From: Rhodanobacteraceae bacterium
GTDB lineage: Bacteria > Acidobacteriota > Terriglobia > Terriglobales > Acidobacteriaceae
DNA length: 64,000 nucleotides
NCBI GenBank assembly: GCA_903970285.1
Contig: CAJCHN010000081.1
Coordinates: forward strand, 1-64,000
Direction: 5' to 3'
A program made the position numbers and the translations under genes. Each line of letters starts with the position of its first letter. The first letter of the stretch is position 1. The notes below the pieces were generated by a model. It did no database searches. It worked only from the letters and a program-made list of their open reading frames with translations, and was not told the origin of the DNA. Below, one piece after another: positions 44,837 through 55,118 of this stretch.

Positions 44837-45568
44837 ATGCCCGTACTGCGACTCCTCGTATTCGACCTGGACGGCACTCTGGTCGACTCCCAGATCGATC
44901 TTGCCAACTCCATCAACGCCACGCTTGAGCACTTCGGCAAGCCCGCGCTTCCCTCACAGACCATCGCAACCTACATCGGGGACGGCGCCGCAACGCTGGT
45001 GCGGCGTTCGCTTGACCACGCGCAGCGGATCGCCGGTCGACCCGATCCTCACGATGACGCCTTTGTTGACGAAGCTCTGGCGTGGTTCATCGCTTACTAC
45101 CGCATCCACAAGGTCGATTTCACGTACCTCTACCCTGGTGTGATGGAGGCATTGACGACCATTCGCCGGCATCATCCATGCCTGCCCATGGCGGTGCTCA
45201 CCAACAAGCCGGTTGATCCCAGCCGTGCCATCTGCAAGTACTTCGGGCTGGATCGCTTCTTTTTCCAAATTTACGGTGGCAACTCGTTCGCGACCAAGAA
45301 GCCGCACCCGGAAGGCTTGCTCACGCTGATCCGCGAAGCGTCCCAACTGAACTCCGACAAGCCGCCAATCCAGCCGCACGAAGCTGTCATGATCGGCGAT
45401 TCGCACGTTGATGTAGAGACAGCGCGCGCCGCCGGCACGCTGGCGCTCGGCTGCGTCTACGGTTTCAGTCCCGCGAGCCTGACGGCCGCGCAGCCGGATC
45501 TGAGCGTGCAGCACGCGATCGACTGGCCTCGCGCCCTCGGGCTGCTTGAGGAAACGTCACTGCTTTAG
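44837..45568 (+). CDS. HAD-superfamily phosphatase (phosphoglycolate phosphatase-like)
   Basis: 243 aa. HAD motif I is FDLDGTLVDS with the nucleophile Asp, motif II is AVLTNKP, motif III includes KKPHPEG and motif IV GDSHVDVETARAAG. The helical cap domain lies at about residues 20-90, as in Gph. Substrate could be 2-phosphoglycolate or another small phosphoester. No Shine-Dalgarno; TACCAT at 44824-44829 ends 7 nt before the ATG. Its 3' end overlaps the convergent GH5 gene by 12 nt. Confidence 0.88.
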   Translation: MPVLRLLVFDLDGTLVDSQIDLANSINATLEHFGKPALPSQTIATYIGDGAATLVRRSLDHAQRIAGRPDPHDDAFVDEALAWFIAYYRIHKVDFTYLYPGVMEALTTIRRHHPCLPMAVLTNKPVDPSRAICKYFGLDRFFFQIYGGNSFATKKPHPEGLLTLIREASQLNSDKPPIQPHEAVMIGDSHVDVETARAAGTLALGCVYGFSPASLTAAQPDLSVQHAIDWPRALGLLEETSLL

Positions 45569-46681
45569 GCCGAGTGCGCGGACGACACCCTGATCGACCT
45601 CCGTGGCGGAACCGCTCTTTACCACCACACCGAAGTTCGATTGATAGTCCCACATGCACCAGCCGATGTGCTTCGACTCGGCCGCGGTGCGCACATCGCT
45701 GATCCAGGTATCGCGCATGGCGGGATTCGCATATTCCCGGTAGACCCCGAACTCACCCAGGTAGAGCGGCACGCCGCGACGCTCGGCCCACTGTGCGATG
45801 GCCGCGACATCCGCCCCGATTCTCGCCGCATCCCAGCGGTCCCAGCCATAGTGCTGCAGCCACAGGCGGGGACGTTCATCCGGCTCCTGACCCAGCACGG
45901 CCTGGACGTTCTCCGGCGTGGAAGGATACGGCACATTGCGGAGAAAGACCCAGCTCTGTGCTCCCCAGGTTGCCCCCTGGTGCGTGAACCAGAATGGCTC
46001 GTAGTAGTGGAAGCTGTAGATCACATTGTCGTCGCGCAGGGGCTCCATCGCCAGCAAGGCTTCCAGTCCGCCATAGGCGGCGCCGGTTGCGATGACGGTA
46101 TGTTGCGGCGCGACGGCACGAATGCGCTCGACCGCCCGCGCCTGGATGCCCTCCCAGCGGTACAGATCGTTGACGGTGGGCTCGTTCATCACTTCAAAGA
46201 AGACCCGGTCCGGATCGCTGGCGGCGAAATGTCCGGCGAAGGTGCCCCAGAAGGCGTAGAACTGCTGCGGACCATCGTCGCCTTTGGTCATGGCGTCCTT
46301 CCACGCCTCTTCCGGATGAATATCGAGGATGACGTTGAGCCCGGCTGCCAGGATCTGGGTGACCGAGCGGTCCAGCCGCGCCATTGCGTCTCCACGAAGC
46401 GCTCCGATCTGGCGTTCGGCGATCAGTGGCTCCGGATTGATGCTGACCCGCACATGGTCGAAGCCGAGGCTCTTAATCAACTTGAAGTCTGCCGGCGTGG
46501 TGAAGGTGTTGATGTGCTCAGCCGAGTGGTCGCCCGTCTGCGCGTACCACATGCTGAGATTGACGCCACGCGCAAGATGCTGTGCCCGCCGCGACGCCAG
46601 GCTGGAACCCTGCTGTGCCCAGCCCCCTGAAACAATTCCCAGCCCGAAAAGAACCCAAAACAGACGAACGACAAACCTCAT
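45557..46681 (-). CDS. exported glycoside hydrolase family 5 (cellulase-like)
   Basis: 374 aa with a signal peptide (LFWVLFGLGIVSGGWAQ). GH5 hallmarks are the acid/base Glu167 in FFEVMNEPTV and the nucleophile Glu310 in PLYLGEFGVYR; His226 in IYSFHYYEPF is also typical. No carbohydrate-binding module is present. The polysaccharide (cellulose, mannan or other) is not determinable. AGGAG precedes the ATG. Confidence 0.9.
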   Translation of the reverse strand: MRFVVRLFWVLFGLGIVSGGWAQQGSSLASRRAQHLARGVNLSMWYAQTGDHSAEHINTFTTPADFKLIKSLGFDHVRVSINPEPLIAERQIGALRGDAMARLDRSVTQILAAGLNVILDIHPEEAWKDAMTKGDDGPQQFYAFWGTFAGHFAASDPDRVFFEVMNEPTVNDLYRWEGIQARAVERIRAVAPQHTVIATGAAYGGLEALLAMEPLRDDNVIYSFHYYEPFWFTHQGATWGAQSWVFLRNVPYPSTPENVQAVLGQEPDERPRLWLQHYGWDRWDAARIGADVAAIAQWAERRGVPLYLGEFGVYREYANPAMRDTWISDVRTAAESKHIGWCMWDYQSNFGVVVKSGSATEVDQGVVRALGLKQ

Positions 46682-46716
46682 GCACTCTCCTCAGAGCAGG
46701 CCGGACACTTAGAGCT

Positions 46717-47298
46717 CTATTCGAACGACCGATTCCACCGGCTGATGACGCGCGTCTCCCGTTCCCAGCCGAGGACGCTGACACTGCCGGTCGTCAGGCC
46801 GAACAGACGGCCGCCCCGCGCCTCGAGACCGATCCAGCGGGCCGCCAGAATGCGCAGTATGTGCGCATGCGCAAACAACGCGACCTTGCCGCTCTCCAGG
46901 CCGTCGAGCGCCCGGGCGATCACGCCATCCGCCCGCTCCCCGACGTGGTCCACCGGCTCACCGCCGACAATTTCACTGGTCCAGACGCTCCAATCCGGCC
47001 CATACTTGGCGCGCATCTCCTTGGTGGTCTTGCCTTCGCTCTCTCCGTAGTCCCACTCCATCAGCCCCGGCTCGACCACTGCCTGTGCACCGAATCCGGC
47101 GATCTCGCAGGTAATCTTCGCCCGCTGCATAGGGCTGGTGAAGACCTTGGCAAACTGCACGCCTTTCAGGTGATCGCGCAGTTCTTCGGCCAGTTTGCAT
47201 CCGTGCTCCGTCAGCGCAATATCCGTGCGGCTGGTATGCGCCCCGCTCAAGCTCCACTCCGTCTCTCCATGCCGCATCAACCAAAGCTCCACGCTCAT
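46717..47298 (-). CDS. histidine phosphatase (phosphoglycerate mutase-like)
   Basis: 193 aa with the catalytic RHGETEW motif near the N-terminus (LWLMRHGETEW) and the second His in LFAHAHILRILAARW. Family members hydrolyse phosphoesters including sugar phosphates; the substrate is unknown. AGGAGGGGG lies about 11 nt before the ATG. Upstream of the convergent-facing GH5 gene on the same strand, possibly co-transcribed. Confidence 0.88.
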   Translation of the reverse strand: MSVELWLMRHGETEWSLSGAHTSRTDIALTEHGCKLAEELRDHLKGVQFAKVFTSPMQRAKITCEIAGFGAQAVVEPGLMEWDYGESEGKTTKEMRAKYGPDWSVWTSEIVGGEPVDHVGERADGVIARALDGLESGKVALFAHAHILRILAARWIGLEARGGRLFGLTTGSVSVLGWERETRVISRWNRSFE

Positions 47299-47450
47299 GC
47301 CCGCGATTCCCCCTCCTGTTTCGGCTCCCTAACACGGTACACCCAAAGCGCTTTGCGCTCGCGTAAAGATGTGGTTGCAACCGAGATGCCTGTCGCGAGG
47401 CCTGTCGCGGTCCTTTGCATCCGGGCATACCCCCTGTTATGGTGCCTGCC

Positions 47451-48644
47451 ATGAAGACAACCTGCTGCATCATCGGCGGCGGACCGGCCGGCGTCATGCT
47501 CGGTTTTCTGCTCGCCCGATCCGGAGTCCATGTCACGGTGCTGGAGAAGCATCAAGACTTCTTCCGCGACTTTCGCGGCGACACCATTCATCCCTCCACC
47601 CTGGAGCTGTTGCAAGAACTCGGCCTGCTGGACAAGTTCCTGGCTCTCCCGCACACACGGGTATCGGGCCTGTCGGCGATTATTGGCGGGGAGACCTTCT
47701 GCATGTCAGACGTCTCCCACCTGCGCACCACTGCCAAGTTCATCGCGCTCATGCCGCAGTGGGACTTCCTCAACTTTCTCGCGTTGGAAGGGGCGAAGTT
47801 CCCCACGTTCACCCTCAAGATGGGCTGGGAGGCGGTGGGTCTGACCGAGCAGGACGGCCGCGTCACCGGGGTTCGCGTCATGACCCATGAAGGCCCAGAA
47901 GAGATCGCCGCGGATGTGGTCGTCGGCTGTGATGGACGCCACGCCATCTCACGCGAGGCCGGCCATCTTGACGTGATCGAGCAGGGGGTTCCGATCGACG
48001 TACTCTGGCTGCGCATCTCGCGCCACGCCGATGACCCTGAAAACGCCCTGGGATACATCAACTACGGGCATGTGCTGATTCTCATCAATCGCGGCGACTA
48101 CTTCCAGTGCGGCTACCTGATCGCCAAGGGCGACTTTCCCGCCATCCAACAGCGCGGCCTGCCGGAGTTCCAGGCCGGTCTGGAGCGCTTGGCTCCGTTC
48201 CTTGCTGGCCGGACAGGCGAGATCGACTCCTGGGAATCGGTCAAGCTGCTAACGGTGCAGATCAATCACCTCAGCCAATGGTCGCGGCCCGGTCTGCTTT
48301 GCATCGGCGATGCCGCTCACGCCATGTCGCCGGTGGGCGGTATCGGCATCAACATCGCGCTGCAGGATGCGGTGGCCGCCGCCAACCTGCTGGCTGAACC
48401 GCTGCGCACATGCACCCTCACCCCCCACGATCTGCGCGCCGTGTACCACCACCGGATCCGCGCCGTGCGGCGCACGCAGAGCTTCCAGGCGCTCGCGCAC
48501 CGGCTGATTCACCACATCCTCAATCGTCCCGGACCGCTGAAGCCGCCCTTCTTCCTGCGCGTGGTGACCAGAATTCCAGGGTTCCAGCGTCTCGCCGGCC
48601 GGTTCATTGGCATGGGCCTGCAACCCGAGCACATCCGCACGTAG
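47451..48644 (+). CDS. FAD-dependent monooxygenase (PHBH/UbiH-like)
   Basis: 397-aa flavoprotein hydroxylase. The N-terminal Rossmann motif is CCIIGGGPAGVMLGFLLARS, the DG motif region is VVGCDGRHAISREAG, and the FAD-ribityl motif is LLCIGDAAHAMSPVGGIGIN. The substrate is unknown, probably an aromatic or polyketide ring. TATGGT at 47438-47443 ends 7 nt before the ATG, with TTTGCA 18 bp upstream, and no Shine-Dalgarno is present. Confidence 0.9.
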   Translation: MKTTCCIIGGGPAGVMLGFLLARSGVHVTVLEKHQDFFRDFRGDTIHPSTLELLQELGLLDKFLALPHTRVSGLSAIIGGETFCMSDVSHLRTTAKFIALMPQWDFLNFLALEGAKFPTFTLKMGWEAVGLTEQDGRVTGVRVMTHEGPEEIAADVVVGCDGRHAISREAGHLDVIEQGVPIDVLWLRISRHADDPENALGYINYGHVLILINRGDYFQCGYLIAKGDFPAIQQRGLPEFQAGLERLAPFLAGRTGEIDSWESVKLLTVQINHLSQWSRPGLLCIGDAAHAMSPVGGIGINIALQDAVAAANLLAEPLRTCTLTPHDLRAVYHHRIRAVRRTQSFQALAHRLIHHILNRPGPLKPPFFLRVVTRIPGFQRLAGRFIGMGLQPEHIRT

Positions 48645-48730
48645 CCGCGACTTCATCCGCGAGTGCAGCCTGACATCCTGTTGAGGTACCCCCCGCCCCG
48701 GACGCACCAGCAGCCCTATATCCTGTAAGG

Positions 48731-50719
<1,989 letters not shown>

Positions 50720-50806
50720 AGAGCATTCCCGGAAAGGTCTTTGCTCCTGCGGCTGAGTAAGGCTGAACCCTTTCGGGTGCTGACGTGGAAGCGGCTCGGT
50801 TCCGCC

Positions 50807-50928
50807 GCCGAGCCCTGCCTCACCTGGACACCTGCCACCGCTCCGTCAACAACCCGTCCCGAATTTCAACTAGGGATCTCACCGATCCAAAGGTAAAGCG
50901 CACAACGCTGACGGCGCTGCCCGAGGTG
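50807..50928 (+). pseudogene. decayed copy of the 5' end of the aldehyde dehydrogenase gene
   Basis: This stretch matches 52224-52332, codons about 8-43 of the RocA-type gene. Identical blocks in the same order include GCCGAGCCCTGCC, CACCGATCC, AGGTAAAGCG and GCTGACGGCGCTG. It has a net insertion of about 13 bases and in-frame disruptions, so it cannot encode the N-terminus. With the intact copy it flanks the gene at 50950-52071 as diverged direct repeats. Confidence 0.8.
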
Positions 50929-50949
50929 AGGTCTAAGACCTCGCGGGCT

Positions 50950-52071
50950 TCATGGCTGTCCTTTGGCGTAGGCGGGGATGTTGGTGCTGAAGCGTTTGAA
51001 GAGGAACTCGCGGGCAAGGTCGTCGCCCATGTGGCCGGCGAGGATAATGAAGCCATTCTCGATGGTGAGACCCGCGGAACGATCGCCGGCGGCGCGGTAG
51101 GCATTGGAAAGGCCGGCGGCGGCGAAGTCGCCCAGGATGTAGGAATAGTTGACCTGTTGGCGGCCATTGTCGCCGCGGCAGAGGAAGGCCTCGCCGACGG
51201 CGTAGCGCAGCCGGGACATTTTGCTGCCCGTGCCCTTGTAGAAGTAGCGGGGATCCTGGTGAAGCAGCGATGGCAGGATGGAGCTGCCGATGATCCGGGC
51301 GGTGAATGCATCGGCGTAGGTGGCGCCGTAACGCTTGCCGTAGCCGGAGGCTCCGCCGCCGTAACCGGGGAAGGTATTGTGCACCTGCTCAAGTTCGGCG
51401 GCGATTGCGGTGCCCGCGAAAACCGTCGGATCGATGACGGCGCGGATGCCCAGGCTGTATTTCTGGCGCGGACGCAATGGCGCCGCCTGCCAGAGGTAGC
51501 TGGTGTAGAAGTTTGGAAAGACGCCGAGGACGCGTTGTTTTTCTTCTTCGCGCACCTGTTCGGCGGCGAGTTGCTGATCGGTGACGGTGACCTGAACCTG
51601 GCTGCTGGCGGTGGCGACCGCCATCCGGAGGAACGGCAGCGGGCGCTGCTCGCCGGGCGCGAGCTGAATTTCGTCGAGAACGACTGTTTCAAAACCGGGA
51701 GCGGTGACGCTGAGGCGAAACCGTCCGGCCGGAAGAGCGGAGAAGCTGAAAGCTCCGTTGGCGCCGGTAGTGGTCTCCTGTTCAGCTTCGCCGGGAAGGC
51801 GGACGAGCACGACATGGGCGGCCGCGATCCCCGCACCGGTGGGATCGACGACGGCGCCGGAGACAGCGGCGGTGTGCGCGGTCTGCACTGCACCCTGGCT
51901 GGTGGGGGCGGGGAGCTGGCCGGGCGATCCGGCCCGCAGACCGGGGACTTGCGCGGGTGAGGAAGCTAACAGGAGGCTGAGCAGGCCAAAGGCGATGCTG
52001 GCCGCGGCGGAGCGTCTGCGCCAGCTATGAAACCGGGCGACCGCGGGGACGCGAATCGGGAGTTTGCTCAT
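50950..52071 (-). CDS. exported protein with carboxypeptidase-regulatory-like domain
   Basis: 373 aa. A signal peptide (IAFGLLSLLLASSPAQ) precedes a CarboxypepD_reg-like beta-sandwich (AVSGAVVDPTGAGIAAAHVV, FSFSALPAGRFRLSVTAPGF) at about residues 70-150. The C-terminal 200 residues (FPNFYTSYLWQAAPLRPRQK, LLHQDPRYFYKGTGSKMSRL) form a domain seen in acidobacterial exported proteins without known function. AGGAAATC precedes the ATG. It lies between the two copies of the aldehyde dehydrogenase 5' sequence. Confidence 0.82.
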   Translation of the reverse strand: MSKLPIRVPAVARFHSWRRRSAAASIAFGLLSLLLASSPAQVPGLRAGSPGQLPAPTSQGAVQTAHTAAVSGAVVDPTGAGIAAAHVVLVRLPGEAEQETTTGANGAFSFSALPAGRFRLSVTAPGFETVVLDEIQLAPGEQRPLPFLRMAVATASSQVQVTVTDQQLAAEQVREEEKQRVLGVFPNFYTSYLWQAAPLRPRQKYSLGIRAVIDPTVFAGTAIAAELEQVHNTFPGYGGGASGYGKRYGATYADAFTARIIGSSILPSLLHQDPRYFYKGTGSKMSRLRYAVGEAFLCRGDNGRQQVNYSYILGDFAAAGLSNAYRAAGDRSAGLTIENGFIILAGHMGDDLAREFLFKRFSTNIPAYAKGQP

Positions 52072-52203
52072 GATTTCCTCACCAGTGCCTATGTGACGCC
52101 ACCCGGGCGCAGGCGGGCGCTTTCTCTGACGAATTTGTCATGAATAAAGCCATGGCGAGGCGAGGACGGGAGCGAGAACGGATGACCAGGAGAAGAGGCT
52201 AAA

Positions 52204-53844
52204 ATGGCTTTCACGATGACAACGCCGAGCCCTGCCGACCTGAACAGCCTGCCACCCTTCGTCAACCAACCCTTCCTGGACTTCACCGATCCGGAGGTAA
52301 AGCGGACCATGCTGACGGCGCTGGCCGAGGTGGAATCGGAGCTTGGCCGCGAGTACGACATGGTGATCGGCGGCGAGCGCGTGCGCACCGCGGGCAAGAT
52401 CACGTCGGTGAACCCGGCTCGTCCGGCGCAGGTGGTCGGAATTCACCAGCGGGCGGAGGCGGAACATGCGGACCCGGCGGTGCAGGCGGCGCTGAAAGCC
52501 TTTGCAACCTGGTCGCGGACGACGGTGCAGGAACGGGTGGAGCTGCTGCTGCGCGTCTCGAAGCTGATCCAGGAGCGCCAGTACACCTTCTGCGCCTGGC
52601 TGACGTTCGAGGTGGGCAAGAACTGGGCGGAGGCGGATGCGGACGTAGGGGAGTGCATCGACTTTATCGAGTTTTACGCACGGGAGGCTCTGAAGCTGGA
52701 TACGGCGACTACCCCGATTGCCTTCCCCGGCGAACGCAACCAGCTGCGCTATATCCCGCTAGGCGCCGGAGCGGTGATCCCGCCGTGGAACTTTCCGTTT
52801 GCGATCATGGCGGGAATGACGGCGGCGGCTATCGTGACGGGCAACACCGTGGTGCTGAAGCCTTCCCCGGACGCGCCGACGCTGGCGGCAAAGTTCTTTG
52901 AACTGCTGGAAGAGGCTGGATTGCCGGACGGCGTGGTGAACTTCTGCCCGGGCGAGGGCCCGGGCTTTGGTTCGGCGGTGGTGGCGCATCCGCAGATCCG
53001 TTTTATCGCGTTTACCGGCTCTAAAAAGGTGGGGCTCGAGATCCATGAGTCCGCCGCGAAGACGCAGCCGGGACAGAAGTTCATCAAGCGGACGATCCTC
53101 GAGATGGGCGGTAAGGACGCGATCATCGTGGAGCGCGACGCGGACCTGAATGCGGCGGTTGAGGGTGTGGTCGCGGCGGCGTTCGGCTTCAACGGACAGA
53201 AGTGCAGCGCGTGCTCGCGGGCGATCGTGGACGCAGAGGTCTACGACTCGTTCGTCGACCAGCTGCGCGAGCGCGTGTCGGCGATCCAGCAGGGTCCGCC
53301 GGCCGAGAATTTCTTCACTGGACCGGTGATCAACGAGGTGGCGCGCAAGCGGATCCTGGAATATATCGAGGTCGGAAAGACAGAGGCGCGGCTGCTGCTG
53401 GGCGGCCAGGCGGTGGAGACGCCGGAGAATGGATTTTATGTTGCGCCGACTGTGTTTGTGGATGCGCCGCCGACGGCGAGAATCTGCCTGGAGGAGATCT
53501 TTGGTCCAGTGCTGACGGTGATCAAGTCGAACAGCCTGGACGAGGCGCTGGAGATCGCGAACAACACGGAGTACGGGCTGACCGGCGCGATTTACACTTC
53601 CTCGCGGGAGAAACTGGACAGGGCGCGCGCGGAGTTCCACGTCGGCAACCTGTACCTGAACCGTAAATGCACAGGGGCGATGGTGGGTGCGCACCCGTTT
53701 GGTGGGTTTAACATGTCGGGGACGGACTCGAAGGCCGGCGGCCCGGACTACCTGCTGCTGTTCAGCCAAGGCAAGACAATCGCCGAAAAGGTGGCGCACG
53801 TCAGCAAGCAGGCAGACGAGGAAGAGGAGCGGATGGGGGTTTAG
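52204..53844 (+). CDS. rocA: L-glutamate gamma-semialdehyde (1-pyrroline-5-carboxylate) dehydrogenase
   Basis: 546 aa, NAD(P)-dependent; oxidises glutamate semialdehyde to glutamate in proline and arginine catabolism. The RocA-type signature is strong: IPPWNFPFAIMAGMTAAAIV, general base Glu300 in LEMGGKDAII and nucleophile Cys334 in FGFNGQKCSACSRA. The N-terminal tail (FVNQPFLDFTDPEVKRTMLT) is that of the RocA family. No proline dehydrogenase (PutA domain) is fused or adjacent. AGAGG lies 7 nt before the ATG. Confidence 0.92.
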   Translation: MAFTMTTPSPADLNSLPPFVNQPFLDFTDPEVKRTMLTALAEVESELGREYDMVIGGERVRTAGKITSVNPARPAQVVGIHQRAEAEHADPAVQAALKAFATWSRTTVQERVELLLRVSKLIQERQYTFCAWLTFEVGKNWAEADADVGECIDFIEFYAREALKLDTATTPIAFPGERNQLRYIPLGAGAVIPPWNFPFAIMAGMTAAAIVTGNTVVLKPSPDAPTLAAKFFELLEEAGLPDGVVNFCPGEGPGFGSAVVAHPQIRFIAFTGSKKVGLEIHESAAKTQPGQKFIKRTILEMGGKDAIIVERDADLNAAVEGVVAAAFGFNGQKCSACSRAIVDAEVYDSFVDQLRERVSAIQQGPPAENFFTGPVINEVARKRILEYIEVGKTEARLLLGGQAVETPENGFYVAPTVFVDAPPTARICLEEIFGPVLTVIKSNSLDEALEIANNTEYGLTGAIYTSSREKLDRARAEFHVGNLYLNRKCTGAMVGAHPFGGFNMSGTDSKAGGPDYLLLFSQGKTIAEKVAHVSKQADEEEERMGV

Positions 53845-53982
53845 AGCGAATTTGCTGTTGCTCGGGAGTGGGGAGGTTCATGAGGGCCGTTCTCCTTGCC
53901 AGCCAACGGAGTTGGAAGCACGGGCTCCCGCTCCACCCACAGGAAATTTGCTTGAGGCCGCCGCTCGGGGGATGGGCCAGGC

Positions 53983-54639
53983 TTACGCTGTTCTTTTTTC
54001 GAGGAGCGATCCCACCTTGGCTGCGGCCTCGGCCAGGATGGTGTGGTGCAGGGTGAACAGGGCGAGTTCCAGGCGGTCGGAGACGCCGGTCTTGTCGTAG
54101 ATGCTGCGCAGGTAGTTTTTGATGACCTGCTCCTTGGTGCCAAGTTGCTGGGCGATGTCCTTGTTCTTGCATCCCTGGACGATGAGGGCGACGATCTGCA
54201 TCTCCTTGGGGGTAAGCCGGTCGCGCACCCGGGCGCCGACGATGTCCTGGGACTGGATCGAGGTGGCCTGCGTGATCTGGACGCAGCGCTGGCCGCGCGA
54301 GACCTTGCGCACGCACTCGGTCAGTTCTGCTGCCGTAACGCTACGGCCGATGATTCCGGCAAGTTCGGCGGCAGCAGCCTCGGGGATGGGTTCGCCTTTT
54401 TCAGAGATGAGGATGCCACGGCTTCCGCACTCTTTCAGCACACCCAGAACGACCTTCAGATCGGGTTTCAGCCCTGTGGAAAACAAGACGGTGGCGGCGC
54501 GGAAGCTCTGTACGCTGGAGATGAGGCGATCCAGGTCGCTGACCTGGGCGACGATGCGCAAATCAGTTTCAAGCGCCAGCACGCGCGCCGCGCCTGCGCG
54601 GAAGATGGCCTGATTGTCAGCCAAAATGATTCGATGCAT
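53983..54639 (-). CDS. NarL/LuxR-type regulator with degenerate receiver
   Basis: 218 aa; the ATG at 54639 follows GAGGAGGAA. The N-terminal receiver-like domain (RIILADNQAIFRAGAARVLA) lacks the phosphoacceptor: the usual Asp position reads VLFSTGLKP, and the acidic pair is Asp-Asn. The C-terminal LuxR helix-turn-helix is normal (LTPKEMQIVALIVQGCKNKD, IAQQLGTKEQVIKNYLRSIY). It is convergent with the aldehyde dehydrogenase and divergent from the REC/thioredoxin-reductase gene, which it might control. Confidence 0.88.
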   Translation of the reverse strand: MHRIILADNQAIFRAGAARVLALETDLRIVAQVSDLDRLISSVQSFRAATVLFSTGLKPDLKVVLGVLKECGSRGILISEKGEPIPEAAAAELAGIIGRSVTAAELTECVRKVSRGQRCVQITQATSIQSQDIVGARVRDRLTPKEMQIVALIVQGCKNKDIAQQLGTKEQVIKNYLRSIYDKTGVSDRLELALFTLHHTILAEAAAKVGSLLEKRTA

Positions 54640-55118
54640 CGGGATCTTCCTCCTCGCGACGAATCTTCCCGCCCGTCCTTTCCTCATCGGCAGAGTTGGC
54701 TTTGCGTTCCAGTGCTGTCTGCAATCCGTACAGATTGAAGCACGCCTACGCTTTACGTCCGGTTCAACCGCAGTAAAGACGAACCACACTAAACCAAATA
54801 CGCAGCCACTTTGGAAGGGATTTATGCTGACGACCCGTTTCCTCTATCAATCATGGCATCGTTCGCACGGCCTCTCTCTACAACCAAAGGCACGTTGAGT
54901 CAGCATCTTTTGTGCCGGGGAACCGCCCGTTGGGTGGGAGCGATGGAAGATCCTGAACCCGGGCCAGGCTCCAGTACATCCAAAGACTGCTCTCCGCAGC
55001 CTGCGCGCGGATGCTGGCGCGGACTGCGAGACAGGCACGGCAATTCGAGCGACAATGTTGAGGTTCGCGCGGCGGGGCGCCGGGTGGACAATGCTTCTGC
55101 AACAAAAGAGTCTTTCTC
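54640..55118. other. intergenic region between divergent regulator and redox operon
   Basis: About 480 bp with no convincing gene. The only structure is the imperfect palindrome at 54751-54778: CTTTAC and GTAAAG enclose CGGT and ACCG. It could be an operator for the divergent NarL-type regulator. A 25-codon frame from 54823 has GGAAGGG upstream but is too short to call. Confidence 0.4.

Noticed and set aside
54823-54900. 25-codon frame with a good ribosome-binding site upstream of the redox operon
   Set aside because: Too short, with no hydrophobic or conserved pattern visible; chance occurrence is likely.
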